From Tetmemena sp. SeJ-2015 (taxonomy: Eukaryota; Ciliophora; Spirotrichea; Sporadotrichida; Oxytrichidae): a stretch of DNA of 64,000 nucleotides. The position numbers and the translations under genes were made by a program. Shown here in pieces: positions 24,554 through 36,701 of the stretch. The DNA lies in assembly GCA_027382625.1 (NCBI GenBank), contig JAJKFJ010020742.1:1-64000 (forward strand). Reading direction: 5' to 3'. Numbering within the stretch: the first letter of the stretch is position 1; every line of letters begins with the position of its first letter. Below the pieces are notes generated by a model that saw nothing but the letters and a program-made list of their open reading frames with translations, had not been told where the DNA came from and made no database searches.

Positions 24554-24873
24554 TCAGAAGCCTCCTCTAAGTTGGAGAACCATATGGATGGTGCTACCAG
24601 CCTCCAAGTTGTAGTCGCTGATTTTCATCTCGTCTGCGAGTTACTTGCCGCCAAAGATAAGTCTGATCTGATCAATCATGATTCCCTCTTTCTCTTGTAG
24701 GGCTTGCTTAACTTGGAGGATGGTGTTGTCGGGGTCAAAGTTGAAGCTCTGCTTTCTGCCAGTCAAGGTCTAAAAATGGAGTCATTAACTTCAGTATGAT
24801 AAAAGTGAAATGCATAACGTAGATAGAGGTATGTTTTCGTAGGGAAAGTTCTTACCTTGATCAAAAGTTGCAT
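24554..24873 (-). CDS. Ubiquitin-like protein (ubiquitin/NEDD8 relative)
   Basis: Exon 1 (24873-24856) encodes MQLLIK. A GTAAG...TTTTTAG intron (24855-24770) follows, then exon 2 runs to TGA 24554; total 77 residues. The protein has the beta-grasp layout: TLTGRK at 7-12, DNTILQVKQALQEKEGI at about 22-38, RLIFGGKQLAD around the ubiquitin Ile44/Lys48 region, and ends QLRGG plus one Phe. Ending in GG with one extra residue implies processing before conjugation, as known for ubiquitin-family precursors. It is diverged from both canonical ubiquitin (nearly invariant) and NEDD8, so assignment beyond the family is not possible. One in-frame TAA encodes Gln in the GGKQ motif. Confidence 0.85.
24770..24855 (-). 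other. Spliceosomal intron, 86 bp
   Basis: Donor GTAAGA directly after ATCAAG and acceptor TTTTTAG before ACCTTGACTGGC. Splicing joins the first beta strand of the ubiquitin fold precisely (MQLLIK-TLTGR). It lacks a pointer repeat, unlike the IESs nearby. Confidence 0.85.
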
Positions 24874-24879
24874 ATTGAA

Positions 24880-25330
24880 AGTCGATTTAATTAAAAACTA
24901 TAATTATAAGAAATTAGAAGCATCAGAAATCACCTTCACATTTCTTTTTTTAAAAATTCGGTACCTATTTCTTGCTCTCTAAGTCGATAAATGTTTGAGT
25001 TTAGAGTAAAGTTTAAGGGATTAGCGCAATTTTGCAAATTAATTATTTATAAATTATTGACTGAAAGTAAATGGAAGGCCTTTACGATATGGAGGTAAAC
25101 TAAATGTATCAAGAAAATATACAAAGTTGCATAATTAATTAGTTGAATTAAGTTTATCCAAAGATGATGAGCAATATTTGAGAAATAACCGAAAACTTAT
25201 CTCAACTTGTTAATTTGTGAACCTGTTTAAGGGGATCTTCAAATTGAAAGACCATTCATAGACAAATTTATAATCTATTTTACTTAATTCTTCAAGCTAC
25301 TCGTACTCAACATCATCTCATCAGAATCAA
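24880..25330. other. Divergent intergenic region
   Basis: Between the minus-strand start at 24873 and the plus-strand candidate start at 25337. The last ~120 bp (from about 25215) stay open in frame with the downstream gene and may be its 5' extension. The rest is AT-rich with no feature seen. Confidence 0.4.
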
Positions 25331-25336
25331 AACTAC

Positions 25337-28300
25337 ATGTTTCTGACTCCTTACGATTTAGAGTAAAGCTTATTGCGGCCCTAACACGACCCTCTGTGTG
25401 CTGAGTTAATGAGCAGACTGCTCTACAAAAGGATGATTAGGAGAGACGCCAACGGAGTTAAGATTCAGCCAAAGAATGACAATTTTCAAGTGCTTGACTA
25501 TGATAGCTGGAACACTCAGCTTGCCAGAAAGTTCTCAGCCATGCATAAGAACTACAGGAAGTTTTCTATTAGATACTTAGGCAAAGACCCTCTTGCGAAG
25601 CTCAACTATTAGGAAGGAATAGAAGCTGTAATGGAAGTTGATGAGCAAAGGGAAGAAGAAGAAAAGGGAGAAGAAGTTGGAGTGGCTGCTGCTGCTGCTG
25701 GCAACTCTTAAAGTCTAGATAAGTTGAATGGCGGGGATGCAGATAATCAAGAAAGGGCAGAAAATGTAGAATCTTCAAAGCAGGTAGAGGAGAAAAAGGA
25801 GGTATAATAGGAGAGCTCAATTATGCAGAATCAGATTAACTAGAGAATGACGAGAAGCTAGTTAGCCAAATTCAATAATCCTCAAGGCTCAAAGTCAAAG
25901 CTAGAATTAATCAAATAAGTAAGCTTCTAATAAGAAGGGTAAAAGGAAGGTGTCTGAAAGCAGTAATCTGGCATAGTCATAGCCAGCTTTTGAAGAGAAG
26001 AAGATTGTCGTAGAATAAATATGGTCTTCTGATATCAAAGAGCATTTGATTAAACAGCATAAAGAGGAAAATATCACTGTAAGATTTTAGAATGAAGCTC
26101 CCGTAGCTGGAATGGGTCTTATCAATCCTTGGAAAGCAGAAACTTTGTAAATGATCAAACTATTTGAAGAAGAGTTAGATGGACTAGATCCTTTTTATGT
26201 AGAGGGACAAGATTGGAACTATAATTTATAAAGCAATCTTTGATTAATTCTTCTTTGTAACCCAAAGAAGACCAGTCAAATTACTGGAGCAATTTTGTGG
26301 ATACTGAGGCAATTGAAGATTTTGAAGATGTTTAAATTGGAATAACTCAAAAGGTCGAAGTAATTTTTAAGAAATACCATGAGATCCCAGTCGCCTAAAG
26401 ATTAGCTATTTTGCACTTCCTTTGCCAAAATAAACTAGACACCGAGTCTTCTGAATTCATTATCTCAATTAATCTTTTTACTTAATTCATGACTGAAATA
26501 AGCAATATGTAGGGTTAAAAATTACCTAAGTTAGAGCAAGATGATGGGTAACTAATTAAAGTCATAGATTGTCATTTATTTATAGTTAACCTATGAAAAT
26601 GAGTGAGCAATTAAAGCTCTAGATGGAACCAATTAACATGGCTAATTTGAAACCATTAGCAAAGTTAACTAGTGTATTAGGACCTTATTTATCTGATGAC
26701 TAAGAATTCAGAATAGAGGTTTAAACTGGCCATTACTTTTACTTCCCTTTCTTTTCAGACTTGAGGATCTATCGCTAGTCCTTAGACTTGAAAACTTTTG
26801 AGCTTTTCATCGATGACTATGACAGCATCCTCTTTTCTTCTAAATTCATTACAAGAAGAGTTTAAATTCCCCCAAGCTCAAGTTGCTAACCATGGTTAGC
26901 TAGCTGATTAAAAATCTCAGTAACTTCAAAGCCAACAATCTTCTTTAAGTAGTAATATTCAACCAGCCAACAATTCCAAATCTTACAAAGATGCTGAGAA
27001 CCTTCACAAGAAACTCTTTAAGCATCTAGAGCTACTCAAAAAGCATTCTGACGACATGAAAATGAGAGAGATTACAAAGGCTAGAAAGCTTAAGTCTTAG
27101 ATCAGATCTAGGAAACTGCAAGATATGAGCAGGAAGAAACTTAACTATGAGGGAAGAAATGGAAATCAGCAATAGAATGACTACCTCCATCATACTCAGA
27201 AAAATGTCATGACGAGGGGATAGGTGGACAATGTGAAGTCAAAGTACTAAGGATATAAGGGTTAAAATGAGGATGAGGAGAGTATGGGATATGGAGGAAG
27301 AAAGAGAGACTTAAAAGCAGCAGGAGGTTCCAAAGAGAGCTACCTGGAGTAATAGAAATTGCGTTTAGAAAGAGAGAAGTAAGACAGGCAGAGGAGGTTG
27401 GAAAAGAGAATGAGAATCAAGGAAAGACATGGAGGGGGACAAAGATCTAGCGGAAGAAACCAAGGAAAAAGAAGAAGGGGGAGAGATGAAAGCGAAGAAG
27501 ACAGCTACTATGATGATTACGATTAGGAAGCTTAAAATCCGCAAGCAGTAGTAGTTGAAGAGAAAAAGTAAGAAAATGTGTAATATGACATAGTATTAAA
27601 TGGAGACATGATTATGACATTCTAAAGAGACCCAGATCAACCTGATAAAATAATCAATGCAAATATGATCATCAAAGGACAATGGAAATTAAGTATCGAA
27701 GAATTTGAGGAGGAGTTTATCTATAAAAAAGTGGGTCCTCCATCTTCAGAAGAGACTTTGACAAGGTTATTTTGTGAAAAACCAGGCGACAGACTCTCTG
27801 CCGAAAATACTTAATTTCAAGCACCAAATCCTGCTATTAAGAGTATCCTTGATTAAATAGTAAACTCTTAGGGCTCTTACTACGGCTACTTCAAATATAA
27901 CGAAGAGGATGTGAAAGAAGGATTCAGTCTCATCCTGAGAAAACCCAGAAATTCTAAGAAACTTAACTTCTATGATCTCTGTGGCTATGGAGAGAATAAC
28001 TTATTTAATTTTACATTTAAAAATTTATCATGATTTTTATAAAACATAGGTCCTTTTACTCTTGAAGGCAATTTGACTCTTTCTCCCATGGACAAACTGT
28101 AAGAAAAAGACAGCAAGAAAAATTTCCTCAGTGTTAAAATTGGCAAGTTTACTTTGACTAAGTCCTACAAAAAGAAAATTTTGGAGGAGTTAGTTGAAGA
28201 GTTAAGAGGAGATAAAAGTGAGGAGTAGCAAAATGAGTTTAGCTATGATATAAATCCAGAAGAAGAAGAGATGCCTGCTGAGTACAGAGAAATACTCATG

Positions 28301-28648
28301 AACTCTTCTCCTTTCCTCAACAAGAAAAGATAGAGGACTAATTTAGAGAAATTCTTGGATTTATTTTTAAATTGATATCATTTATACAAGAGAAAGAGGA
28401 AACAAAGAGTCAGAATAAGAGAAATGAACTTGGAGATTAAATGATAATTGAAAAAGAGGAAATAGTGGAAAGCGATCTAAATATGGCAGAGAGCTAATCA
28501 GTTCAGCAAAGCAACGCAGATTACCAAATATTAATATACATATATTGATTTATGATCAGATTAAATTCAATAAGATCAAGTAATGGAGGAAGAAATACGG
28601 GAGTTCGTTTCTCATAATCAAGATATCGAAAGCAATGATCAACAGTGA
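25337..28648 (+). CDS. Large charged protein, probably nuclear, function unknown
   Basis: Frame from ATG 25337 (MFLTPYDLE) to TGA 28646 after removal of about six IESs, roughly 1,000 residues. The N-terminus has a well-folded-looking segment (DYDSWNTQLARKFSAMHKNY, IRYLGKDPLAKLNY), then an acidic alanine/glutamine linker. A hydrophobic domain follows near 26640-26870. A very basic helical stretch (about 26990-27520, KMREITKARKLKSQIRSRKL and GGGQRSSGRNQGKRRRGRDE) precedes a beta-rich domain (27590-28200) with GDMIMTFQRDPDQPDKII, KGQWKLSIEEFEEEF, LCGYGENNLFNFTF and GPFTLEGNLTLSP. The tail is acidic. The mix suggests a nucleic-acid or chromatin-associated protein, but I recognise no family. The first ~120 bp upstream also stay open, so the start could be earlier. 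Confidence 0.65.
25916..25923 (+). other. Candidate zero-length IES: tandem pointer TAAGTAAG
   Basis: The frame breaks here. Deleting one TAAG (4 bp) joins LELIKQ to ASNKKGKRKVSESS in frame. A 16-nt GTAAGC...TAAG mini-intron would also restore it, but is far shorter than the two apparent introns here. Confidence 0.45.
28367..28383 (+). other. 17-bp IES, pointer ATTT
   Basis: ATTT at 28363-28366 and 28380-28383. The insert contains a TGA. Removal joins EKFLDLF to IQEKEETKS in frame. Confidence 0.6.
28524..28563 (+). other. 40-bp IES, 7-bp pointer CAGATTA
   Basis: CAGATTA at 28517-28523 and 28557-28563, same codon phase. The AT-rich insert has TGA codons. Removal joins QQSNAD to QIQQDQVMEEE shortly before the stop. 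Confidence 0.85.
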
Positions 28649-28758
28649 TTTCTGTTCATTTCTAAATTTAAAATTCTAAATAACTCAAACTTACTTCATT
28701 CTTAGTTTGTATTTGAATAGGATGGTGTGCTTTTTAATTATAAAGCTTAAGGAACTTT

Positions 28759-31701
28759 TCAGATTGAAAAGCATATAATATATTTGTTATAACTCAGAAC
28801 AAGGTTGAGAGATTTAATTATTCTACATCTCACTTCTTGTTATTTATAATCTTGCCTTGTTTTTCTTATTCGTTGATTTTTCTTACTTAAATAATTTAAT
28901 GAAAGTATATCTTAAACTTTGGTTATAACGTCTTCAATTGCCTTGCCAACCTGAGATGGTTCAGTGTCTTCGCCCCACTTAATAATGTGTTCAACTTTAT
29001 TACCTTCTTTCAAATCATTGACTATAATTACTACCTTTCTGTTTTGCTCATCGTAATAAGTTTCCGGACTAAGATCCCTCTTGTCCTTTGTCTTTGAAGC
29101 ATTTAGCTTGATAAAGTCTTATGATGATAACTTAGTCAAGTTCTTCTCAATTGAGATTGTATTGTTTTTCTTTAAAAATGAAAAACTTAGTGGAATTTAT
29201 AAGCTTTTTTTAATTCAAAAAAAAAAAATCTTTTAGCTGTGTCTTGAATTTCTTGAAATTTTACCCAAACTTTCTTTGGATTTTTGTCTTTTAGAGGATG
29301 AAGAGCTTTGGACGTCTTGCTTTGATTTAGAACTTAGCGAGTGCTTAACATGCTAGCTATGAGCTGTAGAAATGGGTGCTGCTATGATTAGAATTATGCT
29401 TTGATGATCTAATTTCATCAGTCCAGCGCCTGTTCCAGTTTCACACACAAAGGAACCTGGCATGGGTTACATATACTTTTGTACATCTAGATAAATTTCA
29501 AATATATAAAACAATAAATCTTGATTCAGTTCTTCGTTTAGAGAAACTGGAGATCCTATTAAGTTTCCCCTTTGCAAATGTTATACAGCAGTCTCAGGTG
29601 GGAGCACTCCATTGAAGGTTTCTCTTAAGAACCTGTTAATTAGATGTTTGTCTATCTTCTCCAGATTCTTAATCTGAGTACTAGCTGTCTGATGCTAGAG
29701 CGAGCTTATCGATGAAAAATGTGAGCCAAGAGGTCTCTATATGTGAATGGAGTCTCTCAAAGATTGAGCTTTGCTAGAGCTATTCCTTGTATGAGTGCCA
29801 GTATGATTTTATGAAAACTTAGCACTCTACACTGCTTCCTTCTAGGTATGAGTCTTCATCTGCTAAACGATCTTCGGCCTTGGAGTATGATGCTAAATGG
29901 TTCCCTCTGAAATGTTTCCAGGATCTTCATCGTCATTTTCCTCCTCCTCTTCTATTTTTCCGTTCTCCTCTCGCTTTTACTATCTATCTGAATATGCAGG
30001 AGTCAGTTTGTTTGCTAAGAGATGACCAGAGATTCGGAAACCATTCATCATTTGAGAGGAGGAAAACTACTCACCTGCATCACTTTAAGTAGAGTTCACT
30101 TCTTCATTTACAGTGTAGAGGCGATTGAAGGGAATATATTGAGCATTTGAAGTAAACTTAATAGCCATCTAATTTTTTAAACTTTCTATCAATGAAGAAA
30201 ACGTCCTTGTATCCGGGTTATATCTCGGTGCTACTAAACTATCGATATCGTTTACATATTGAACGTCCAAATCCTCATCGTAATCATAAGAGTCTTTGGA
30301 AAACTGGTTCATTGAGGAATTGCCACCATTATTTCGAGAAACATTATTCCCGGTTGCTTGGTTGGCTTTTCTTCGACCAAGGCCATTTTGAATAATCGAT
30401 TTCTACCTTTTTTCTTGCTCCAAACTAACTTGATTATAATATAGAGCTCTTTCGTAATCACTAAGACTATTCTCCTTGCCTGATTAAATCTTTCTCGAGT
30501 AGTAGTAATGCTTTGAAGGCTTAGATTCCACCAGTAACTTGTTTAGTATTCTGACTTGGAGTATTTAAGTTAGTCAAGTCTAAATTAAATTAAAAAATTA
30601 AAAAAAGTCTTCTAAAGGCATTCCAAGTCCTCTTCGGTGTCTACTTTTGTTCAACTTGGTCAAACTATTTTCATCAAACTATGAACTCTCGGAAGTGTTT
30701 TAATTAGCAATGCTATTTTTACTAACTCCCTCGGAAATTTACTGAGTCTAAGATGTTTGAGCCTCTTGAGTGTTAGGCAATTAATTCTAGTTAGTTGAAT
30801 CACCCTCATAAATTGAACCTTAGTTGATCATTTTGGTGGCATCCTAAGAGTATACTGAATGAGAATTAGAGTTATTATTATTGCCTCCTCCAAACTATTG
30901 TTGAATCTACCTCATCAAAACAACTGAGTCCAAGCTCGAGTCTTGAAAAGAATGAGGGCTGATAACTTGATTCTTACGATTGATAGATTCTTAGTTGCTG
31001 TAAGAGTAAGATTCCTCATAGGACTATTAGTCCGCAACATTTCGCGCAGCCTTTTGCTTCTCATTTCTTTCCTTTATAAAATTAAACTTTCATTTAAAAA
31101 ACTCTTAATCCTTGGTTCTCGAATTTGGCTTTTCATCATTTGATAGTTAGTCAAGAGTGAACATTACACTCTCTCCGAGCATTTCAAGTTTGCTATTAGA
31201 AAGGATCCTCTGTTCGTTCTCAATCCTGATATAGTATACTTTGTATCTGCCACTTTTTTACTGGAGATCGATATGGCCTGTTCCTAAATTATCGCACATC
31301 AGCCTTGACTTCTCTATTAGAATGACTCTCTCCTTTTTTACATCTCTCAATTTCTTGGGCAATGGCTCTGCATCTCTTGTTATGAGTTGCGCAGCAGGGT
31401 GCTATCTATATTATCGCCCCTGAACTTTGCTATTAGCAGACTAAGCTTTGGAATCTGCTGCTTATTTTGGATTTTGCTCCTTCGATTAGGCAGGCTAGCC
31501 TCTTTAAAGAAGCTATTCTAAGTTTTCGTCAATCTAGGGTTGCAAATAGAGGAAGTCAGTTGCGTGCCTTATGCTTCCATAGGAAATTGAAACATTCAAT
31601 ACTAGCTGAGGCTCGCCAGTGTCGTCTCGCTTTTTAATCCCACCAAGTTCAATGTCGGCTCTAAAAGTTTCTTTGAGGCAGCACAATTTTAAAAATTGCA
31701 T
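28759..31701 (-). CDS. Large Q/S-rich protein, function unknown
   Basis: Start ATG 31701 (MQFLKLCCLKETFRADIELG), with an in-frame TGA just upstream; the frame can be followed to TGA 28759 after IES removal, about 900 residues. The first ~60 residues look like a beta-rich folded domain (FRADIELGG, QLVLNVSISYGSIRHATDFL). The middle is disordered, Q/N/S-rich with a GGGNNNNSNSHS tract. A second folded part near 29400-29650 contains NLEKIDKHLINRFLRETFNG and IFEIYLDVQKYMQPMPGSF. After a lysine/serine linker comes LNASKTKDKRDLSPETYYDE with a small C-terminal domain (KVEHIIKWGEDTEPSQVGKA). IESs are inferred near 31060-31100, 30590-30620 and 29180-29230. No family is recognised. The CSPP1-like gene lies immediately upstream on the same strand. 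Confidence 0.6.
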
Positions 31702-31826
31702 ATTTGATTGCTTTGAGTTTTATCACAAATTTTAATTTCAAATTATTACCGCTACAAAATAATGCAGTACCTTAGTGAAGGTTAGAAATTTTACTTGGGT
31801 CGAAACATAAAGAATAATGGTTTAAC

Positions 31827-34800
31827 TCACTCTAGCGCGAGATTGGTATTATCGAAGAAGGAATCGTACTTGCGAATATCAGATGGCAGCCTGTACCCTT
31901 CCTTTTGAGGATTGGGATTTGAATCGTACTCGTAATTATTTGGATATTGCTATCTCGGAGGCTTATAAGCTTTGAATGTGCCCTCTAGTTCTTCTCCATT
32001 ATCCTCATCTATGTGTCCTAGCTTGGGTGCAAGAAATTAGTCCCTAGTGTCTCTCATCATTTGCATGTTCGAGGCTGAGTTTCTTTAATTCAAGTGCTAA
32101 ATTTTATTGCCTTGGGAACTAGAGCCTCTACATAAATAAATGATTAATTTCTTTGCTATTGATTTGGAGCCTCTATTTTAATTGATGACTTATTGTCGGT
32201 TTTGAGAATATCAAACAGAACGTTGTCAAAGTTTTGTAGCTAGCTATCGTTTTGATAATTAGGCTTTTAGTCAATCGATCTTTGAGGAGGTCGAGCATCC
32301 AAGGAGAAAGGATCATCTCTGGGTCCCCCAATGTTAACCTATGAATTCTTAGTCATCTCCAGGCTATTGTAAGCCATTCCAACAAAAATTTACTAGTTGA
32401 AAAATGATCTTTATTATAAGGATTTATCTTTTTAGCTCTATAATTTTAAGACAATAAAAGATATTAATTTTTGTAATAATTTTGTATTTCCAAGTTTGGC
32501 CATTCGATCCTCATTTTTTCTATTAAGATTTTCTAAGTTGATGGAATTGAGAGTACCCATAGTATTCATTGTGCCCTCTGTCAAGAGTGACTACCCAGGT
32601 TTTTCATTCTGAAGTGCAAATGCTCCGAGTCCCTTAGCAAAGATATCTTTAAAATATGCTAAATTGTTTTAAATCTGGCTGGTTGTTTGCAGAGTAACCT
32701 TGATTGCTATTTTGAGCTCTGCTTGGCTCCTGGCCTAGATAATTCCTTTGAATGCCCTCATAAGCTGGAATCTGCGGCAAATTAATATTGAAGTCCAAAC
32801 TCGTGTCAACTTTTTCCGCCATCCTTTCATTAAGTTCGTTCTTTAACTAGGGTCTCTTTTTCTCACCACCATTTAATATCCTTTCTACAAAGTCCATTGT
32901 CCCTTCATTACTGTCTGTATCAAGTCTCACTTAACCTGCACCCATTTCTTTTAAGTGATCGAAATATCCTCTACCCGCATTCTGGCTAAGTTTTCTTTCC
33001 CCATGACATCTTAGCTTGGGCCTTTGTTTTGAAACTAGTTTCCCATATCTAATCTATCTCCCTGTCTGCTTCTTGGAAGGTCATTATAACTCTGCACTTA
33101 TTTCCCCACATTCATGGCTCCCAAACCCATCCCTTTGTTCAAAGAGCTGAAGCCATTTATAGGCATAAGATTGCTTTAACCGTCTAGAGAAGCCCCGAGA
33201 TCAATCTGCTGCAAGGTATTGATTTAAGACTCTCCTCTCTTCATAATTTTGGGCTCATGTCTTCCAGCAGGCTACTCGTAGGGCTTGTAAGTTTGCATAT
33301 GAGGGTTAAATAAATTCTAGTCGAAAGAGACGACTTTCTCTTCTTTGATATTGTAATTCTATCTTCCTTAGTCCCTTTGCTAGCTTTGGCTTTTTGGAGG
33401 GACATTATTGAAGAACATCTTCTCGTAGTTATTGATCTCTCGCTTTCTCATTGATTCTCTGGAATCTTACCTTGAACCTCCCACTCTTTTCTAGTTGTTA
33501 TAGAATGAGCTATTCATTTGCACTCCCATCATAGGATCACTCTAATATGCTGATGCTCCATTCTGGAAATACTTTCCATGATGAATATGTGATTTATAAC
33601 TTAAAATTAGAGTTCATCGCAGTTGAAGGGACTGCATTTTTGTTAGTAGGATAGGCGCCAGGCTTATCGTAGTTTTGGAGTACCTCAATAGGTGGAACTA
33701 TCTTGTTGGGATTATGCTTCTCGAGTGCACTGAATAATTTCATCTCCTGTTTTCTCTCAGCCTCTCTTTGAGCTTGGATTTCCATTTTGATTTTCTCAAT
33801 TTCTGAGAGTGCTTCTTATTTTTGGCTGTTAGAAGAGTTAGCCTCTAGTTTAAGTCTATCTAGTTGTTCTCTAAACGCTCTTTGCTGGCTGTTCATTTCG
33901 TGCCTCAGTTTTCCAATTTCCTCTATGAAGTTGGATTTGAGTTCACTGCTGATCTCTTTGATGATTCTGGTCTGACTTATGGCTGGATTTGAACCTCCAT
34001 CCCCATTAAATGCCCCTTAACCAGGATTTTACTAGTAGTCAAAGCTTGCATTTTGAGAAGGCTTAATTTCAATAGCTGCGTTACCATTTCCAAATAGATC
34101 TAACTTGTTCTTATTTCCTTTCTCAACGACGAAATTTTAAACTCCTTCTCCTCCTCTATCATCATCAATCACTCGCCCTCCTCTCTTCCTAGGCTCTGCT
34201 ACTTTATGCTAAACCAAATCTGCGCACTAAGTATATAATAAAAAAGATTAAACTAACCAAAACTGTCTATAGATTAATGCAACTTGATTAAAATCACTTT
34301 GCATTTTAAATCTGCGTTGGCCTTTTGAATTTCATTAAACTTGGCTTTCTTTTTGTTTTCTTCTGCTTTGAACTCCTCCTCCATCTTTAGTCTTTCTTTT
34401 CTTATTCTTTCTTCTTCCCTGGCCTCCTCTTCTTTCTATTTCCTGATCTCTTCCTCCTTCCTGCGTTTCTGCTCCTCCATTTATTACTTAAGTACATTTT
34501 AAAGTTCCTTCTTCTAATCCTTCTCCCTCTCCTTATGGATCTCTCCATAGGCACCTATGCCTAAACCTCCGTTCTAAGGAATGTCTGCCTAAGGCTCTCT
34601 AGAGAATGAAGGCTGACTTGCTGGAGCATCGTGAGCTCCTTATATCTTGAAAGTGTCATTTATAAATGATATAGGAGCAAATTCAAACACTATCGACTAA
34701 CTTAATTGTTGCCACCCATGAACTAGAGTTGAGGATCGGGTGCTTTAATTCTCTGAGATGGGACATTGTTTCCAAAAGGTGACTAGTTAAATTGCTGTAT

Positions 34801-36521
34801 CCCAGGGCTTGGCTAATAACCAGGAAAAGGGGATGGGCTAGGCCATTCCAAAGTTGTTCATTGGGAAAGGTTAACCTATTTAAGCTTAAGGAAAGAGTTA
34901 TTCGTTTTGAAAGCCCATTGGGTTCTAGATTATAGGAGGTGCAATCATCACATTTGCAGGCGGTACTTAGTAAGGAGCTTATTAGTAATTTTAATTCATT
35001 TGATAGTCTCCTCCATAAGGCTACTGCTGCTGATACATTTGATTCAATACTCATAATGTTCACATAAAAGGAAATGAAAGAATATGATGGATTCAATGCA
35101 ATGAAAATTACTACTTTTAAATTTAGAAAGCTTGACTAATTCACCCTTATGTCCATTAAATTCAATAAGTGAGTATATTTTTTAATTGTCATATTTATTT
35201 CCTAAACTATTTTTATACATCTAAAAAATAAACTTGCTTTGATTCTGATGGTTGTTTTGTGAAGATGACCCTCTCTATTGATAATTATTTTCATTAGGTG
35301 GTTTTCTTTAGGCTTAAATGTTTCCAGATTGGTCTTTGATAGGAGCTCCAGCTCCTCCTCTTCCAAATGGATTATAGTTCATGTTCTTCTGCAGTTCCTC
35401 CCTTTCTCTTCTGATTCTATCCTCCTTCTCTCTTTTCTTTTTCTCCTCTTTTTCTTAATGATAAATGATCTTAATCGCAATAAATTTGTAATATTTCTTG
35501 AATCTCTCTCTGTATTTATGCTAAATATTCCTTCTGCTTCATTGCTTTTTCTTCTTGCATCTTGCTAAACATATCCAGAGAAGGTGCTGAAGCAGGCTAA
35601 TTTTAAGTCTGTCCTACTTACTTCTGAGGCAGGTTCTATTGTACAGGGTATTGGTTTTGACTCTACATGGGTTGCTAATACTGCATATCAGGCATAGACT
35701 GTGGTTGATTAGAGAACTGGTAAGGTGGAATTTATTGTTGAATAGGTGCATATTATTCGAAAGCGAAGTTATCCTGAGCATTGTGAAACTGCTGCTGAAA
35801 GTTGCTTGCAGGCCCCGAAAACTAGTCATATTAATTCATCGCTGGAGAAGGCTGTGAATAAAATCCCTCATTTTAAGGCTGAGAATTGGAAGTAGTCTGC
35901 ACTTAATCCCACAAGCCAGCCTTTTTAGGAGGCTCATAGTTGAAAGAGTTTTGAACGAGTGCGGGTGCAGGGAATTATTCGCTAGGCTATTTTTACACTA
36001 TGGGGTGAGGCATTGCTTTTGGAAATTGTATAATTTGAGGGATTTAAGTATTGTCATTAGCTCCCAGTATTGGTAACTCCATAATAGGTTAGGGCTATTC
36101 TAAAGCTGTTGCCTTTACGAATTCGTGATTAGGTTTGTCCCCTATAACTGCCTTGTATCGACTTAGAATTTAACTAACATACTAATGAATACTAGCTGGG
36201 TTCATTTAGTCAAGCATGCCTGCTGCTCCTCCTTAGTTTTATTTCTGCTTTCTTTTCTGTTCCCACAAGAGGTCTCTTTTATTCTTAGCTGCCTAATCAG
36301 CTTCAGATTTAATAAACTAATATAAGGACAATTATTTCTAAAGATAGAACTGGGTTGCTAGGCTGATTAAAGCCGCCTTGCATTAAATTTGCAGAAGGTC
36401 CGAATAAATTCCCCTTGCCTTAGACAACGGGTGCATTTATATTTAGCCCTTGGCCTCCACTGGGAAAGTTCTATCTGTCTTAGTGAAGTCCACTTTCAAA
36501 ATCAAGCTTGTTTAACATCAT
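31827..36521 (-). CDS. CSPP1-like centrosome/cilium protein
   Basis: Start ATG 36521 (MMLNKLDFESGLHQDRQNFP), stop TGA 31827, well over 1,000 residues after several IESs. Layout: EADQAAKNKRDLLWEQKRKQ; a long Q/P/N-rich disordered region (36150-35600); a short charged helix ending in NPFGRGGAGAPIKDQSGN (35330-35290); another Q/N/P-rich region; a strong ER/K/Q coiled coil (34560-34290, KQQMEEQKRKEEEIRKQKEE); a second coiled coil (33990-33750); and a disordered tail. Alternation of basic-acidic helices with an NP-F/W-G..GGAP motif is what I know from CSPP1-type proteins, which act at centrosomes, spindle poles and the ciliary base; family assignment is inferred from memory of the motif. Three IES junctions are exact. 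The 3' half has other frame changes (e.g. near 33580, 32690, 32170) that I did not resolve. Confidence 0.55.
34225..34316 (-). other. 92-bp IES, 9-bp pointer AAATCTGCG
   Basis: AAATCTGCG at 34216-34224 and 34308-34316 (minus CGCAGATTT). The insert is AT-rich without GT..AG borders. Removal joins EIQKANAD to LVQHKVAEP at the end of the coiled coil. Confidence 0.9.
35046..35245 (-). other. 200-bp IES, 8-bp pointer TTTGATTC
   Basis: TTTGATTC at 35038-35045 and 35238-35245 (minus GAATCAAA), in matching codon phase. Removal joins SSSQNNHQNQ directly to MYQQQQPYGG, proving that the coding blocks on either side are one gene. Confidence 0.85.
35457..35499 (-). other. 43-bp IES, 6-bp pointer TTTCTT
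   Basis: TTTCTT at 35451-35456 and 35494-35499. Removal joins QIQREIQE to KEEKKKREKE in a continuous charged helix. Confidence 0.75.
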
Positions 36522-36701
36522 TTTTGAAAAATTATTCTAAAGGATTATTGCTAATTCTGTGATTGCAAAATGCTGAGTTGTGCGGACACTATCTGAATTA
36601 ACTTTAATTTAAAATTCTTAGATTGGATAGAAGAGATATTAGCCTCTCTTCTTTGAAAAAATATTTAGTTCTCAAATAAATCAAAAAGATAGAAGCAACG
36701 G

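Noticed and set aside
32110..32190. 9-bp repeat TAGAGGCTC as an IES pointer in the CSPP1-like gene
   Set aside because: The repeat is exact, but the join runs into a TGA after about a dozen codons, so it is not accepted without somatic sequence.
34683..35096. Minus-strand 137-codon standard-code frame
   Set aside because: It is a different frame of the CSPP1-like gene; the correct code-6 frame gives a Q/N/P-rich sequence that joins both neighbours through an 8-bp pointer.
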